DNA of 64,000 nucleotides from Aciduliprofundum sp. MAR08-339 (GTDB lineage Archaea; Thermoplasmatota; Thermoplasmata; Thermoplasmatales; Aciduliprofundaceae), in assembly GCF_000327505.1 (NCBI RefSeq), contig NC_019942.1, positions 434,001 to 498,000 on the forward strand. The letters are read 5' to 3'. The notes beneath the pieces are model-generated. The model was not told where the DNA came from. It made no database searches and was given only the letters and a program-made list of their open reading frames with translations. Shown one piece after another: positions 7,658-16,395 of the stretch; within the stretch, counting starts at the first letter, position 1; every line of letters begins with the position of its first letter. The position numbers and the translations under genes were made by a program.

Positions 7658-8076
7658 GTCACCAGAACCTTTTTTATGCCCTTCTTCTTGGGGCAGTCTA
7701 TTTCCCCTTCAACCTTGGTGATCTTGACCTTGGTTCCCTCTCTCAGGCCCAGGGGATGACACAGTTCGTAGAACTCACAGCCGTACTCCTTGCAGTTCAC
7801 AGGTTTGAATGTAATGCTCTCACCCTCTACCAAGCTCTTGGCCTCAACCGCAAGGGGCACGGGTATCTCCTCAACCTCCACAGTTACAACCTTGCCCTCA
7901 TCGTGAACCTTGCAGTCGTGCTCCTTATCGCGGATCTTCGTTATCCTGTACCACTTGCCCTCATCCAGGTTGAAACACACGTTCTTCAACTTGCAACTCC
8001 TGCACTCCAGCAACGGGCCGAGATACTGAAATTCGAGACCCTCCTTTGCCAGATCCTTACCTATCAGAGTAATCAT
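7651..8076 (-). CDS. UPF0179 family protein
   Basis: 141 residues. It matches the archaeal UPF0179 family: two cysteine clusters (CRSCKLKNVC near residues 25-34, and CKEYGCEFYELC near 95-106) plus C at 54 and 129 suggest bound zinc or an Fe-S cluster. Beta-rich segments such as VVTVEVEEIPVP lie between them. The function is unknown. It sits 5 bp from the G1P dehydrogenase stop and overlaps the ychF start, so it belongs to that operon. Confidence 0.85.
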   Translation of the reverse strand: MITLIGKDLAKEGLEFQYLGPLLECRSCKLKNVCFNLDEGKWYRITKIRDKEHDCKVHDEGKVVTVEVEEIPVPLAVEAKSLVEGESITFKPVNCKEYGCEFYELCHPLGLREGTKVKITKVEGEIDCPKKKGIKKVLVTW

Positions 8077-8081
8077 TCATA

Positions 8082-9137
8082 TCACCTCCCTACTACTCCT
8101 GTTATCCTGGCCAGATTTCTGGCCGCCTCCTCGGTCAGACCCCTCATCCCCAGAATTGTGTACCTGTTTCTCATCCTGTGAGCGTTGGTGAGTGCTTCAA
8201 TTATGTCCTCCTCCTCAACCCCCAGTTCCCGGGCAGTTACAGGTGCACCTATGGCCTTGAGTGCGTTCCTAACCCGCAGCCAGTCCCCCCCATGCAGGTA
8301 CATCATCATTATGGTGCCCACACCCACCATCTCTCCGTGCAGAGCCTTTCCCGGGGCTATTTTCTCCAGGGCATGGGCGAAGAGATGCTCACTGCCGCTT
8401 GCCGGCCTGGAAGAATGGGCTATGCTCATGGCCATCCCGGAGGCCATTATGGACTTGACAACTATCCAGGCACTTTCCTCCAGGTTCGGTTTTATTGCAT
8501 CTGCATTTTCAAGTATGAACTCGGCAGAGTACTTGGCCATCCCGTAGGCTGTGCTGCTGAACTCCTCGTTGCGCAGTTTATGTGCCAGTTCCCAGTCCTT
8601 TATGGCCGTTATGTTGCCTATCACATCCGCAGCACCCGCAGCAAGATACCTGTAGGGTGCCTGAATCAAAATCTCCGTATCTGCAACTATACCCATGGGC
8701 TCCTGGGCATCCATGGATACTGTTGTTCCGTTCTCCCTTATTGATGCCCTGGGACTTGCGATGCCGTCATGGGTTGCTATGGTGGGAACACTTATGAAAT
8801 GCATTCCCAGATCATAGGAGGCTTTCTTTGCCAGATCTATCTTGCTTCCTCCACCCACACCAACCAGAAAATTTGAATCATGGGCATGATCCTTAACCCT
8901 TTCAAGATTTTCAACACTGGCCTTATCGGTAATGTGTACCTCCACATTGAAGCCGGAATCCTCAAGAAGCTCTTTGACCCGCTTGCCGGCAACCTCATAA
9001 CTTGTGGAGCCGGTGACAATAAGAGCGTTTTCTCCAAAACCGAATCTCCGGCACATTGGCCCAACCTGCTCCAGGACCCCATGACCCGCATATATTTCCC
9101 TGGGCAGTTGAGTCCACTTTGATTTTTCAAAGCTCAT
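8082..9137 (-). CDS. egsA: sn-glycerol-1-phosphate dehydrogenase
   Basis: 351 residues. It reduces dihydroxyacetone phosphate to sn-glycerol-1-phosphate, the backbone of archaeal ether lipids, in the cytoplasm. The Rossmann part has VGVGGGSKIDLAKKA (about residues 94-108) and FISVPTIATHDGIASPRASI. The catalytic zinc ligands fit the Asp of AADVIGN, the His of GSEHLFAHALE and the His of ALHGEMVG. Length is as expected for the family. First gene of egsA-UPF0179-ychF, transcribed divergently from the ferritin-like gene. It is one of the clearest archaeal markers in the window. Confidence 0.95.
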   Translation of the reverse strand: MSFEKSKWTQLPREIYAGHGVLEQVGPMCRRFGFGENALIVTGSTSYEVAGKRVKELLEDSGFNVEVHITDKASVENLERVKDHAHDSNFLVGVGGGSKIDLAKKASYDLGMHFISVPTIATHDGIASPRASIRENGTTVSMDAQEPMGIVADTEILIQAPYRYLAAGAADVIGNITAIKDWELAHKLRNEEFSSTAYGMAKYSAEFILENADAIKPNLEESAWIVVKSIMASGMAMSIAHSSRPASGSEHLFAHALEKIAPGKALHGEMVGVGTIMMMYLHGGDWLRVRNALKAIGAPVTARELGVEEEDIIEALTNAHRMRNRYTILGMRGLTEEAARNLARITGVVGR

Positions 9138-9233
9138 TTACTCACCTTAAACTCTTTTTGCATATTAAAATTGCGATAAATTCCAAAAGATTAATAAAGG
9201 ATGGATAACTATTTGTTTCAGGGGGTAATCAAA

Positions 9234-9674
9234 ATGGTGGAAACTCTGGTTAAGAAAGCTGCGGAAATTGAGAAAAAGGCAGCGAGCACTTATGTAGACG
9301 GCCTCGGCCTCATAAGGGGACAGGGGCTTAAATACACAAACGTTGAGGAGATTGTGGGAAGAATCGCCATAGACACGATAATACACAAACATCTAATGCA
9401 GGCAATCGTGGATGCTCAGAAGGAACTTGCAAAACTTGGAACGGGTGAACCCATTAAGGAGATAAAGGACATGGAACTGAATGGAGAGCAGAAAGCCCTG
9501 GTCAGGCGCTTTGCGGAGATGCACCTTGAAATTGAGAAGGACATGATAGAAACGTACGAGAAGATGGCGGAGAAGATGACCCACCCTCTTTTAAAGCAAC
9601 TTGCCCTGGGACTCGTGGAGAATGAGAAAGAGCACCACAGACTGCTTGGAGAACTGATTGCCAAGTACAAATAA
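9234..9674 (+). CDS. Ferritin-like four-helix-bundle protein
   Basis: 146 residues, almost entirely helical. Candidate metal ligands follow the rubrerythrin/ferritin-like pattern: Glu in EIEKKAASTY on helix 1, DTIIHKH on helix 2, EMHLEIEKDMIETY on helix 3 and ENEKEHH on helix 4. No rubredoxin domain is present. It may handle iron or peroxide; the exact reaction is unknown. The ATG at 9234 follows GGGGGTAAT, so the upstream in-frame ATG at 9201 is not favoured. It is a single gene flanked by divergent egsA and a convergent TPR gene. Confidence 0.7.
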   Translation: MVETLVKKAAEIEKKAASTYVDGLGLIRGQGLKYTNVEEIVGRIAIDTIIHKHLMQAIVDAQKELAKLGTGEPIKEIKDMELNGEQKALVRRFAEMHLEIEKDMIETYEKMAEKMTHPLLKQLALGLVENEKEHHRLLGELIAKYK

Positions 9675-11516
9675 TCATTTTTCCCATTTTTTGAGATATT
9701 CCTCGTAGCCCAGGTGCTTGAGCAGGGCCATGGCCCTTCTTATATCTCCTCGTTTGTAGTAAGCGTAGGCAAGGTTGAGCTCCGCTTCCCTGAATCCCCT
9801 ATCTAACATCCATGCACGTTTGAAGTGCTCCTCAGCCAATTCGTATTTCCTCGCCCGTAAATAACTCAACCCCAGGGCATTGTGAGCATACTTGTCCTCC
9901 ATACCTTTCAACTCCTTCCATCTGGATTCCTCAAAGAGCAGATGCGCAAAGCCCTCAGGTACAGATTGCCCTCGGGTTGTTTTTTCCTCTATGAGCATGA
10001 CCCTCCTTACAGCCTCTTCTCCCAGAATCTCAAGTTCCTTGGGAGTCAACTCGTCCATATTCTCTGGTACCTCCATACCTGCGATCTCCAGCAATCTTTT
10101 GGTGTTGAGATGCAGAGCATCATTAAGATTTTTTAACTCCCGACCGTGAATTCCATCAAGGATCCTCATAATACCCTCACAGGCATTGGATATGTTACCC
10201 TTTTCAATTTCCCTTTTCACATTCTCAAAAAGGGATCCAAGGTCCCTGTCCTCTACAAGTGCTGTTTTTTGTGTGCTTTCCAGGGTGGAAAGTTCCTCCG
10301 AGAGCATGCTCTTAATTCTCCCGTACTCCTTAACCTCCCTCGTTCTGCCCTCCAGTTTATCAAGGAGTTCTATCGCCTCCTGATTTCCGGGCTCAATCTC
10401 AAGCACTTCCTGCAGAGTTTCACGCGCATCCTTTCTCATGCTCCTCCGCATGTATATTCTGGCAAGGAGGATAAGACCACGAGAATCTCTCCTGAGTTTC
10501 AGGTACTCCATAACGGCGTTTCTGGCTTCCTCGTACCTCTTCAAATCAAAATAAAGATAGGCCTTGTTGAGATACGCCTCTGCAAAATTCTTATCAATTT
10601 TAAGCGCTGCATTATAACTGCGCATCGCTTCATCGTACTTACCCATGTACTTCAGCGCCACACCCCTGTTGTTCCAGAGCGCAGGCATATCCCTCCTTAT
10701 CTCAAGGGCCTTCTCATAGCATAGCAGGGCCTCACTGTACTTCTCCATTGAGAGCATCACATTGCCCCTGTTTATCCAGCAGGCCAGATTGCGGGAATTG
10801 AAACGCACGCATTGGGAATAGGCCTCTCCAGCCTCCTGCAGATCACCCTCTTCCTCAAGAATCTGCCCGAGGATCAGCCATGCCTCATCGTCCTTTACGT
10901 TGTCCTCAAGTATGGATGTGAGGATGGATATGGCCTCTTCAGTCCTTCCAAGGGCTGCTAGAATCCTTGCCTTGAGTTTCTTTCCCTCTGTTGTGGGCTT
11001 TATGCGAAGTGCATTTTCAACATATTCAAGCGCCTTATCGTAAGTTCCATTCTCCAGAAAATCGCGGGCCCATTGCAAAAGCGATGCCAGCTCCCCGGCA
11101 CTTGGAAGATAGCGCCCCTCCCTGGCCTCCTTGCCCCTCTCTTTCCTTGTGAGCTCTTCCTCCAGACCAAACTCAACGATTAGCCTCTCAAAATCGTTCC
11201 AGTCCATGAAAGTCAGATCTTCCCTGCCACGGAGATCATCAACACCCTCAAACACACCCGTTGTTATGAGCATCCACCTGATCTCAACGGTTTCAAGATC
11301 AATCAAATCCAAAACGTCCTCCCTCGTGACCTTGGGTCTTTTCAGAAATATCACCACGTAGTGCAAACTCTTGCCGGGCACGGGCATGTAGGCGTCAAAA
11401 ACAACGGTATCATCACGATAAACGCTGTTACGAATCTTAAATCCCATCTCCACTACCAGGCGGTTGCAGAGTTTGAAAAATTCGTCCATGGTCATATTCT
11501 CAATTTTCTCTCTCAT
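9675..11516 (-). CDS. TPR-repeat protein with N-terminal Mrr/nuclease-fold-like domain
   Basis: 613 residues. Residues 1-125 look like a restriction-endonuclease fold of the Mrr type: EMGFKIRNSVYRDDTVVFDAYMP, then YVVIFLKRP, with strands and helices in the expected order. The usual catalytic motif (D, E/QxK) is not clearly complete, so it may bind rather than cut. From about residue 145 on are TPR units, for example AWLILGQILEEEGDLQEAGEAY and NNRGVALKYMGKYDEAMRSY. A linker near residues 395-510 is followed by two or more further TPRs. The first gene of the pair overlaps it by 4 bp. Likely a cytoplasmic scaffold; partner unknown. Confidence 0.65.
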   Translation of the reverse strand: MREKIENMTMDEFFKLCNRLVVEMGFKIRNSVYRDDTVVFDAYMPVPGKSLHYVVIFLKRPKVTREDVLDLIDLETVEIRWMLITTGVFEGVDDLRGREDLTFMDWNDFERLIVEFGLEEELTRKERGKEAREGRYLPSAGELASLLQWARDFLENGTYDKALEYVENALRIKPTTEGKKLKARILAALGRTEEAISILTSILEDNVKDDEAWLILGQILEEEGDLQEAGEAYSQCVRFNSRNLACWINRGNVMLSMEKYSEALLCYEKALEIRRDMPALWNNRGVALKYMGKYDEAMRSYNAALKIDKNFAEAYLNKAYLYFDLKRYEEARNAVMEYLKLRRDSRGLILLARIYMRRSMRKDARETLQEVLEIEPGNQEAIELLDKLEGRTREVKEYGRIKSMLSEELSTLESTQKTALVEDRDLGSLFENVKREIEKGNISNACEGIMRILDGIHGRELKNLNDALHLNTKRLLEIAGMEVPENMDELTPKELEILGEEAVRRVMLIEEKTTRGQSVPEGFAHLLFEESRWKELKGMEDKYAHNALGLSYLRARKYELAEEHFKRAWMLDRGFREAELNLAYAYYKRGDIRRAMALLKHLGYEEYLKKWEK

Positions 11517-12385
11517 TGAAGCACCTCCCCGGGAAAACCAAGGCGCTTCAACTTTGCAATGAGGGCTTTTCTCTCATCCTCAAGCCCTTCCTCATCGTAA
11601 ATATTCAGAAGAAGAAGGTGGGCGTCAAGATTGTACTTGTCCTTCTTCACGACCTTTTTCAGGATTTCAGAGGCTTCGTGGTATCTTTTCAATTTAAATA
11701 GAGATAGGGCAAGATTGTACATGGCCTCCACGCTATTCGGATCTTCCTCAACAACCTTCGCGTAGATCTTGGAGGCATCCCCGTACTCTCCCAAATCAAG
11801 CAAAGCATCGGCAAGATTCTTCCAAGCACTCCTGTTGTCCCTCAGAATTTCCTCGTAGATAAGGAAGGCGGCGTCCCTGTCTCCCATGTCCATGAGAAGA
11901 CGTGCCTTGTGAATCTTGTACCCATCTCCATATTTCCTTATTAGAGCATCAACCAATTTGAGAGCCCTTTTAAAATTTCCACGTTCCCTCTCAATGAGGT
12001 AAAGGAGATAATCTCCCTCCTCTCCATCGACCTTCCTGGCAAATTTTTCAGCAAGGTGAAGATAGTAATCCTGATCAATTTCAAAATTTTCAAGGTATGA
12101 TGAGAATCTTCTGTGAAATAGAAGGGCAGCCCTCGCGAGAAGTGCATTATCCTGCTTGCTCCCCTTAAGCGCCTCCCTTGCCATGCTGTTAAGTTTACCA
12201 ATACCCATATCAGTGAGCATGCCCCTTTCAATTTCTATGGACAGATCTTCCTCATATGCACTGCACAAAAGGGATTTCCTGAGCAAGAAGGGATGCTCTT
12301 CCATGATTTTCAGTGAGCATTCCCTACAAACAGGACGCTCGGATTCCCGCCCACATATTATGCAATTCACAAAGTAATATAGCAC
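11513..12385 (-). CDS. TPR protein with N-terminal zinc-finger
   Basis: 290 residues. The N-terminus carries a CIICGRESERPVCREC zinc knuckle pair (CxxC...CxxC), then a helical region. TPR units occupy roughly residues 95-270 (DYLLYLIERERGNFKRALKLV, NLADALLDLGEYGDASKIY, NLALSLFKLKRYHEASEIL). The stop overlaps the start of the Mrr-like TPR gene by 4 bp, so the two products are probably made together and may interact. The start is uncertain: GTG at 12385 or GTG at 12370. The latter lies about 25 bp from a TATA-like TTTTTATT near 12395-12402 and just before the first Cys pair. Confidence 0.7.
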   Translation of the reverse strand: MLYYFVNCIICGRESERPVCRECSLKIMEEHPFLLRKSLLCSAYEEDLSIEIERGMLTDMGIGKLNSMAREALKGSKQDNALLARAALLFHRRFSSYLENFEIDQDYYLHLAEKFARKVDGEEGDYLLYLIERERGNFKRALKLVDALIRKYGDGYKIHKARLLMDMGDRDAAFLIYEEILRDNRSAWKNLADALLDLGEYGDASKIYAKVVEEDPNSVEAMYNLALSLFKLKRYHEASEILKKVVKKDKYNLDAHLLLLNIYDEEGLEDERKALIAKLKRLGFPGEVLQ

Positions 12386-12445
12386 GTTATGAAATAAAAA
12401 TTTTCTTATCGGAAGATTTTTGTATTTTTCATCTCATGCTTTTTC

Positions 12446-13387
12446 ATGAAAATCCTCGCACTTCAGTGCAGAGAGTTTGAAGTTTTCAAAAGATACCTGG
12501 AAGGGCATGATGTGAGATGCCCCAATGATGCCGATGATGATTTCCTTGAAGAAGTGGATATCGTTCTTGCCCACAGCTGGAAAAAATTGGAAAAATTACT
12601 GCCAAAGATGAAAAAACTCAAAATGATACAGGTATTCTCGGCGGGAGTTGATCATTTTGATTTCTCAAAGATACCTGAAAATGTGGTGGTTTGCAGCAAT
12701 GCAGGCTCAAACTCTTGGGGTGTTGCGGAGCATGCCCTGGCATTGATCTTCGCCGCGTTGAAACACACAGTGTACAGGCACAACGAGATGCTTCGGGGCA
12801 ACTTCCCGCAGATGCTTCCCAGCAAATTACTGCGAGGCAAAAATGTTGGCCTTATAGGCTTGGGGAATATAGCAAGGGATTTGAGCAGCATGCTCAGATG
12901 CTTCCATGTCAATCTCCTTGGGGTTAGCAGAAGCGGCAGGTGCTCCTTTTGCAAGGATTTTATTTTTGTGGGAAAAATGGACCAATTGGATTTCCTTCTG
13001 GCCAATTCAGATATAATAGTGCTTGCCCTCCCCCTAACAAGGGAGACAATGGGGCTTATTGATGGAAAAAAATTGAAAATGATGAAGGAGGATGCCATTC
13101 TTGTTAACGTGTCCAGAGGAAGGATAATCGTGGAAAAAGACCTGTATGAGCATCTTAAAAATCATCCCAATTTCACGGCGGCAATAGATGCCTGGTGGCA
13201 TTATGGTGAGGGGTTCAGGCAGAATTACCCGTTTGAAAAATTACCCAACGTGATTCTCAGTCCCCACTGCGCGGGTTCATACGAGGGATTCTGGAAAGAT
13301 CTAACAATATCCGCTGCCGAGAATATAAAGAAGTTCATCGCAGGAACCCCGAAGAATGTAGTAAGAAGGGAAGATTACCTAGATTAA
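12446..13387 (+). CDS. D-isomer specific 2-hydroxyacid dehydrogenase
   Basis: 313 residues. The NAD-binding motif LIGLGNIARDL lies near residue 138-148. The catalytic set of the family is visible: Arg in VNVSRGRII, and His in SPHCAGS near residue 275 (the acid residue is likely in IDAWWHYGEG). It would interconvert a 2-oxo acid and a D-2-hydroxy acid with NAD(P)H; the substrate is not predictable. The last 9 bp overlap the convergent ROK kinase gene. Confidence 0.88.
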   Translation: MKILALQCREFEVFKRYLEGHDVRCPNDADDDFLEEVDIVLAHSWKKLEKLLPKMKKLKMIQVFSAGVDHFDFSKIPENVVVCSNAGSNSWGVAEHALALIFAALKHTVYRHNEMLRGNFPQMLPSKLLRGKNVGLIGLGNIARDLSSMLRCFHVNLLGVSRSGRCSFCKDFIFVGKMDQLDFLLANSDIIVLALPLTRETMGLIDGKKLKMMKEDAILVNVSRGRIIVEKDLYEHLKNHPNFTAAIDAWWHYGEGFRQNYPFEKLPNVILSPHCAGSYEGFWKDLTISAAENIKKFIAGTPKNVVRREDYLD

Positions 13388-14179
13388 TCCCCTATCCGCA
13401 ATCAGGGCGGCACCGAGAGCTCCGGACTCTTCGGATCTTGCCCTCTCAAATATAATATCATCCGGCGTGATGAAGCTCAGCAGGTTGTGAAGCTCTTCCT
13501 TCATGGATCTTTCAAACAGATCATAAGCCCTGGCAGCACTTCCTCCAATCACAACAATTTCAGGATCAAGTAATTGAATTGCCGTTGCAATTCCCCTTGC
13601 CAGTGTCCTCCCGTATTCTTCCATGAACCTCAATCCCTCCTTTTCTCCATTTCTGGCCATTTTTTCCATGCGGGGAAGGTCATTGTACCTCCCACCCAGA
13701 ACAGTTTCCAGGCATCCTCGCCTTCCACAGTAGCATTTCATCTCAGAAAATCCCTTCAAATGGCCGATCTCCATCGCACTTCCCCTACCCACATAGGGGG
13801 AGGATTTATAAACAAAACCTGCACCCACACCCGTGCCGAGAGCGACAAGCAGGAGAGGATCGTATTTCCCTCCACGGAGAAAGTACTCCCCGTAGGCCAT
13901 GGCAGTGCAGTCGTTCATCACAATAGCACCCTCAAAATGATCTTGCAGAATCTTTCCATCGAGCTCGGGTATGTTGGGGGATTTAATACACACGCCATTT
14001 CTCAAATAGCATGGCACGGCGATGCCCACCCTCGATTCTCCCGCCTGCGAGATGATGGACCTGAGTGTGGCTATCACCTTCCCATTCCTAGTGCCTGTCT
14101 TCCACCTATTCAAAATTTTGCCATCCTCAACCCTTGCAGCGAGGATTTTCGTGCCACCCACGTCGATACCCAGAACCAT
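13379..14179 (-). CDS. ROK-family sugar kinase
   Basis: 266 residues. The N-terminal phosphate loop GIDVGGTKILAARV and the second ATP motif LVALGTGVGAGFV are present. So are the ROK zinc site EIGHLK...CYCGRRGCLE (His plus three Cys) and the catalytic Asp in VMNDCTAMAYGE. Family members phosphorylate glucose or N-acetylhexosamines. At 266 residues it is shorter than bacterial ROK kinases, as is common in archaea. It is divergent from the DUF2139 gene and convergent with the hydroxyacid dehydrogenase. Confidence 0.88.
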   Translation of the reverse strand: MVLGIDVGGTKILAARVEDGKILNRWKTGTRNGKVIATLRSIISQAGESRVGIAVPCYLRNGVCIKSPNIPELDGKILQDHFEGAIVMNDCTAMAYGEYFLRGGKYDPLLLVALGTGVGAGFVYKSSPYVGRGSAMEIGHLKGFSEMKCYCGRRGCLETVLGGRYNDLPRMEKMARNGEKEGLRFMEEYGRTLARGIATAIQLLDPEIVVIGGSAARAYDLFERSMKEELHNLLSFITPDDIIFERARSEESGALGAALIADRGLI

Positions 14180-14264
14180 GAAATGCCATGCCCAATCAGG
14201 TAAATTAACTTGATGGGAAAAAATTAATAGCCCTGGAGCGATATGGGGCTGGAGGGGATTGAAA

Positions 14265-15746
14265 ATGACCGTGGCAAAAATAGTGTCCCATTTGCACTCT
14301 TACCCTCCGCGTTACGGCCCGGGACGGGGCAGCGGAGGGATATTCGGCCTGAAATACCACAGGAAGATGCTCTACTACACGCTTTCATTTGATGCAGAGG
14401 CTCATTTTGTGAAGGATTACGATGAGCAGATTTACAATTTTCAGATGGTGGGCAAGGCCCCCACTTCGGGGGGAGATACATACAACGCCGTTGAAACGGT
14501 GGATGAGTATCTGTACTTCGGCGGTTGGGTTCACGCACCTGCAAATTTCCAAAATGGAGGCATTGATTTTAAAAACAAGTACTCCCACGTGCACGAGTAC
14601 AACATTGACGATGATTACCTCAAACTCATCTGGAAGGATTCCATTCACAACAGCGAAAAATGGGCAGGAGAGGTCAGCGACATAATATACGATCCCCACA
14701 ACGACAGGCTACTCATAGCCAGGGGTGATGGTCACGAGAATCTTGGAGTTTACGCAATAGACCGCTCTTCCGGAGAGGCAGAGAGGCTGACCAACACTCC
14801 TGTACTAAAGGGGGATATAATGCACGATGAGGTGTTTTTCGGCTCTGCGGATAATTACAAGACGGGACTCCTTAAAATTCTTAAACTGGATCTGCAGGAG
14901 AATAAATGGGAAGACTACAATGTGAAAAACGTAAAGGCCATTGACGGTGAGGGGCTCATAATTCCTTCACTCGGAGATGTGTCAAGCCTCTACAATCGCA
15001 TATTCGCGTTCACACGGGGCGGTGTGCTCATAGGAAACCCTGCCAATGGAGAAGGTTTCAAATACGCGAGACTTCTTGATTTTTTCACATTCAGAGCCCC
15101 ATTGAGATCAAACGCCCTTTACATGAACGGAGGAATACTCATAGCATACAACGCTCAGCACGATTCAATATACCGCGCGAAAAATGTGGAGGATAGGATA
15201 AAATACACATTCACCAACACAATAGTTGCACCAACCCTTCTTCTTTACATCTCTCTCCCAATGGTGAAGATAGTGGGAGCATTTGGAGCGAGGATAACAA
15301 GCATGGAAAATTTGGGGGATAAAATACTGATCGGAACAAACACCGCACCAAATCTGGGGATTAAGGATGCCCTGCCCTATGACTCTGGACACAGGGGGTT
15401 CTCCATGCTCAGCCACGATTCCCTTCAGAGAGATCCACCTTCCGTGAGTATATCCATTCCAATGGCAATACCCTCACTTGCCAAAAAGAAAACTAAACAC
15501 AGCGTGTTTGGAGGAATACCCCTTGATGGATACAGGGATCCCAGAATGATAATATACGCATCCAAGAGCAACGAGTTGACGGTGTACGAGTACGACCTGG
15601 CTCTACCCCTGAGTGAGGCACACGAGGATAAATTCAACCTCACTGCAGGAAAGAACTTGATTGCCCTATCCTCCTTCTCCGGAATAGTGTCATTTAAATT
15701 GAGAAGAGAGGATTACCAAGGAAAAATAAGAATTGAGTTGAAATGA
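14265..15746 (+). CDS. DUF2139 family protein
   Basis: 493 residues, beta-rich with regular aromatic/Gly strand pairs, resembling the archaeal DUF2139 family whose sequences look like beta-propellers. Segments such as YPPRYGPGRGSGGIFGLKY near the N-terminus and GGWVHAPANF are typical of it. No signal peptide or membrane helix is evident, so it is probably cytoplasmic. No catalytic residues can be assigned. The ATG at 14265 follows GGAGGGG with 9 nt spacing; the TTG at 14259 is less likely. The 3' end meets the convergent PLD gene with no gap. Confidence 0.7.
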   Translation: MTVAKIVSHLHSYPPRYGPGRGSGGIFGLKYHRKMLYYTLSFDAEAHFVKDYDEQIYNFQMVGKAPTSGGDTYNAVETVDEYLYFGGWVHAPANFQNGGIDFKNKYSHVHEYNIDDDYLKLIWKDSIHNSEKWAGEVSDIIYDPHNDRLLIARGDGHENLGVYAIDRSSGEAERLTNTPVLKGDIMHDEVFFGSADNYKTGLLKILKLDLQENKWEDYNVKNVKAIDGEGLIIPSLGDVSSLYNRIFAFTRGGVLIGNPANGEGFKYARLLDFFTFRAPLRSNALYMNGGILIAYNAQHDSIYRAKNVEDRIKYTFTNTIVAPTLLLYISLPMVKIVGAFGARITSMENLGDKILIGTNTAPNLGIKDALPYDSGHRGFSMLSHDSLQRDPPSVSISIPMAIPSLAKKKTKHSVFGGIPLDGYRDPRMIIYASKSNELTVYEYDLALPLSEAHEDKFNLTAGKNLIALSSFSGIVSFKLRREDYQGKIRIELK

Positions 15747-16364
15747 TCATTGATAAACGTTCCAGAGCTGGGAGAAATAGTCCTCGTACTGCTGAGCCAC
15801 GGCCTTGCTCTCTATAAGCGCGTCTGCTTCATGGTTGTAATCAAGGGCGCTTGTACTCCAGTTTGTTGAGCCCACGATGACTATGTAACCATCTATTATC
15901 ACAAGCTTGTCATGGGTGGTCTGATTGCTCCAGTCAAATTTTACCTTGATTCCATGGGATTCAAAATACTCTCTCCAATCCTTGGCCCACTCAACCATCT
16001 GCGGATTCTCAAATCCATAGCCCTTGCCATCGTCCAGAATTATCTTCACATCAACTCCACGCTTCTCTGCAGCAACAAGGGCCCTGCCCAGGGAAGATAC
16101 TTTATGTGTGTCCTTATCAGGATTGCCGTACCATTTCATCTCGTACATCACTATGTGGATGCTCACATTTGCATTTTCTATTTTGTTTATCACTATTGGA
16201 TAGTACTGCCTGTCCTCTATGGGTATTATTTTTGTGTTATTTCCCTCAATTATGGTATAATGCATACCCTGCACATTCTCACGCTGAACGAGCATCTCTG
16301 CGGACATGAAACCCGCAATGAATGCCAGGGTTACAGCAATTACCAGAATGGCACGATTGTTCAT
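15747..16364 (-). CDS. Secreted or membrane-anchored phospholipase D-type nuclease
   Basis: 205 residues. Residues 5-24 form a hydrophobic signal/anchor helix. The single HKD motif THDKLVIIDGYIVIVGSTNWS near residue 150 identifies the phospholipase D superfamily. One HKD per chain and about 180 catalytic residues resemble Nuc-type endonucleases, which act as dimers on DNA or RNA. The active site should face outside the membrane. It is followed upstream on the same strand (31-bp gap) by a gene for another membrane-anchored protein with OB-fold-like repeats, and the two probably form one operon. Confidence 0.82.
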   Translation of the reverse strand: MNNRAILVIAVTLAFIAGFMSAEMLVQRENVQGMHYTIIEGNNTKIIPIEDRQYYPIVINKIENANVSIHIVMYEMKWYGNPDKDTHKVSSLGRALVAAEKRGVDVKIILDDGKGYGFENPQMVEWAKDWREYFESHGIKVKFDWSNQTTHDKLVIIDGYIVIVGSTNWSTSALDYNHEADALIESKAVAQQYEDYFSQLWNVYQ

Positions 16365-16395
16365 AGCGCCATAAATCTACTTATTTTATTTAATC

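Noticed and set aside
10146-10724. Plus-strand frame of 192 codons within the TPR gene
   Set aside because: Antisense of coherent TPR coding; repeats explain the long open frame.
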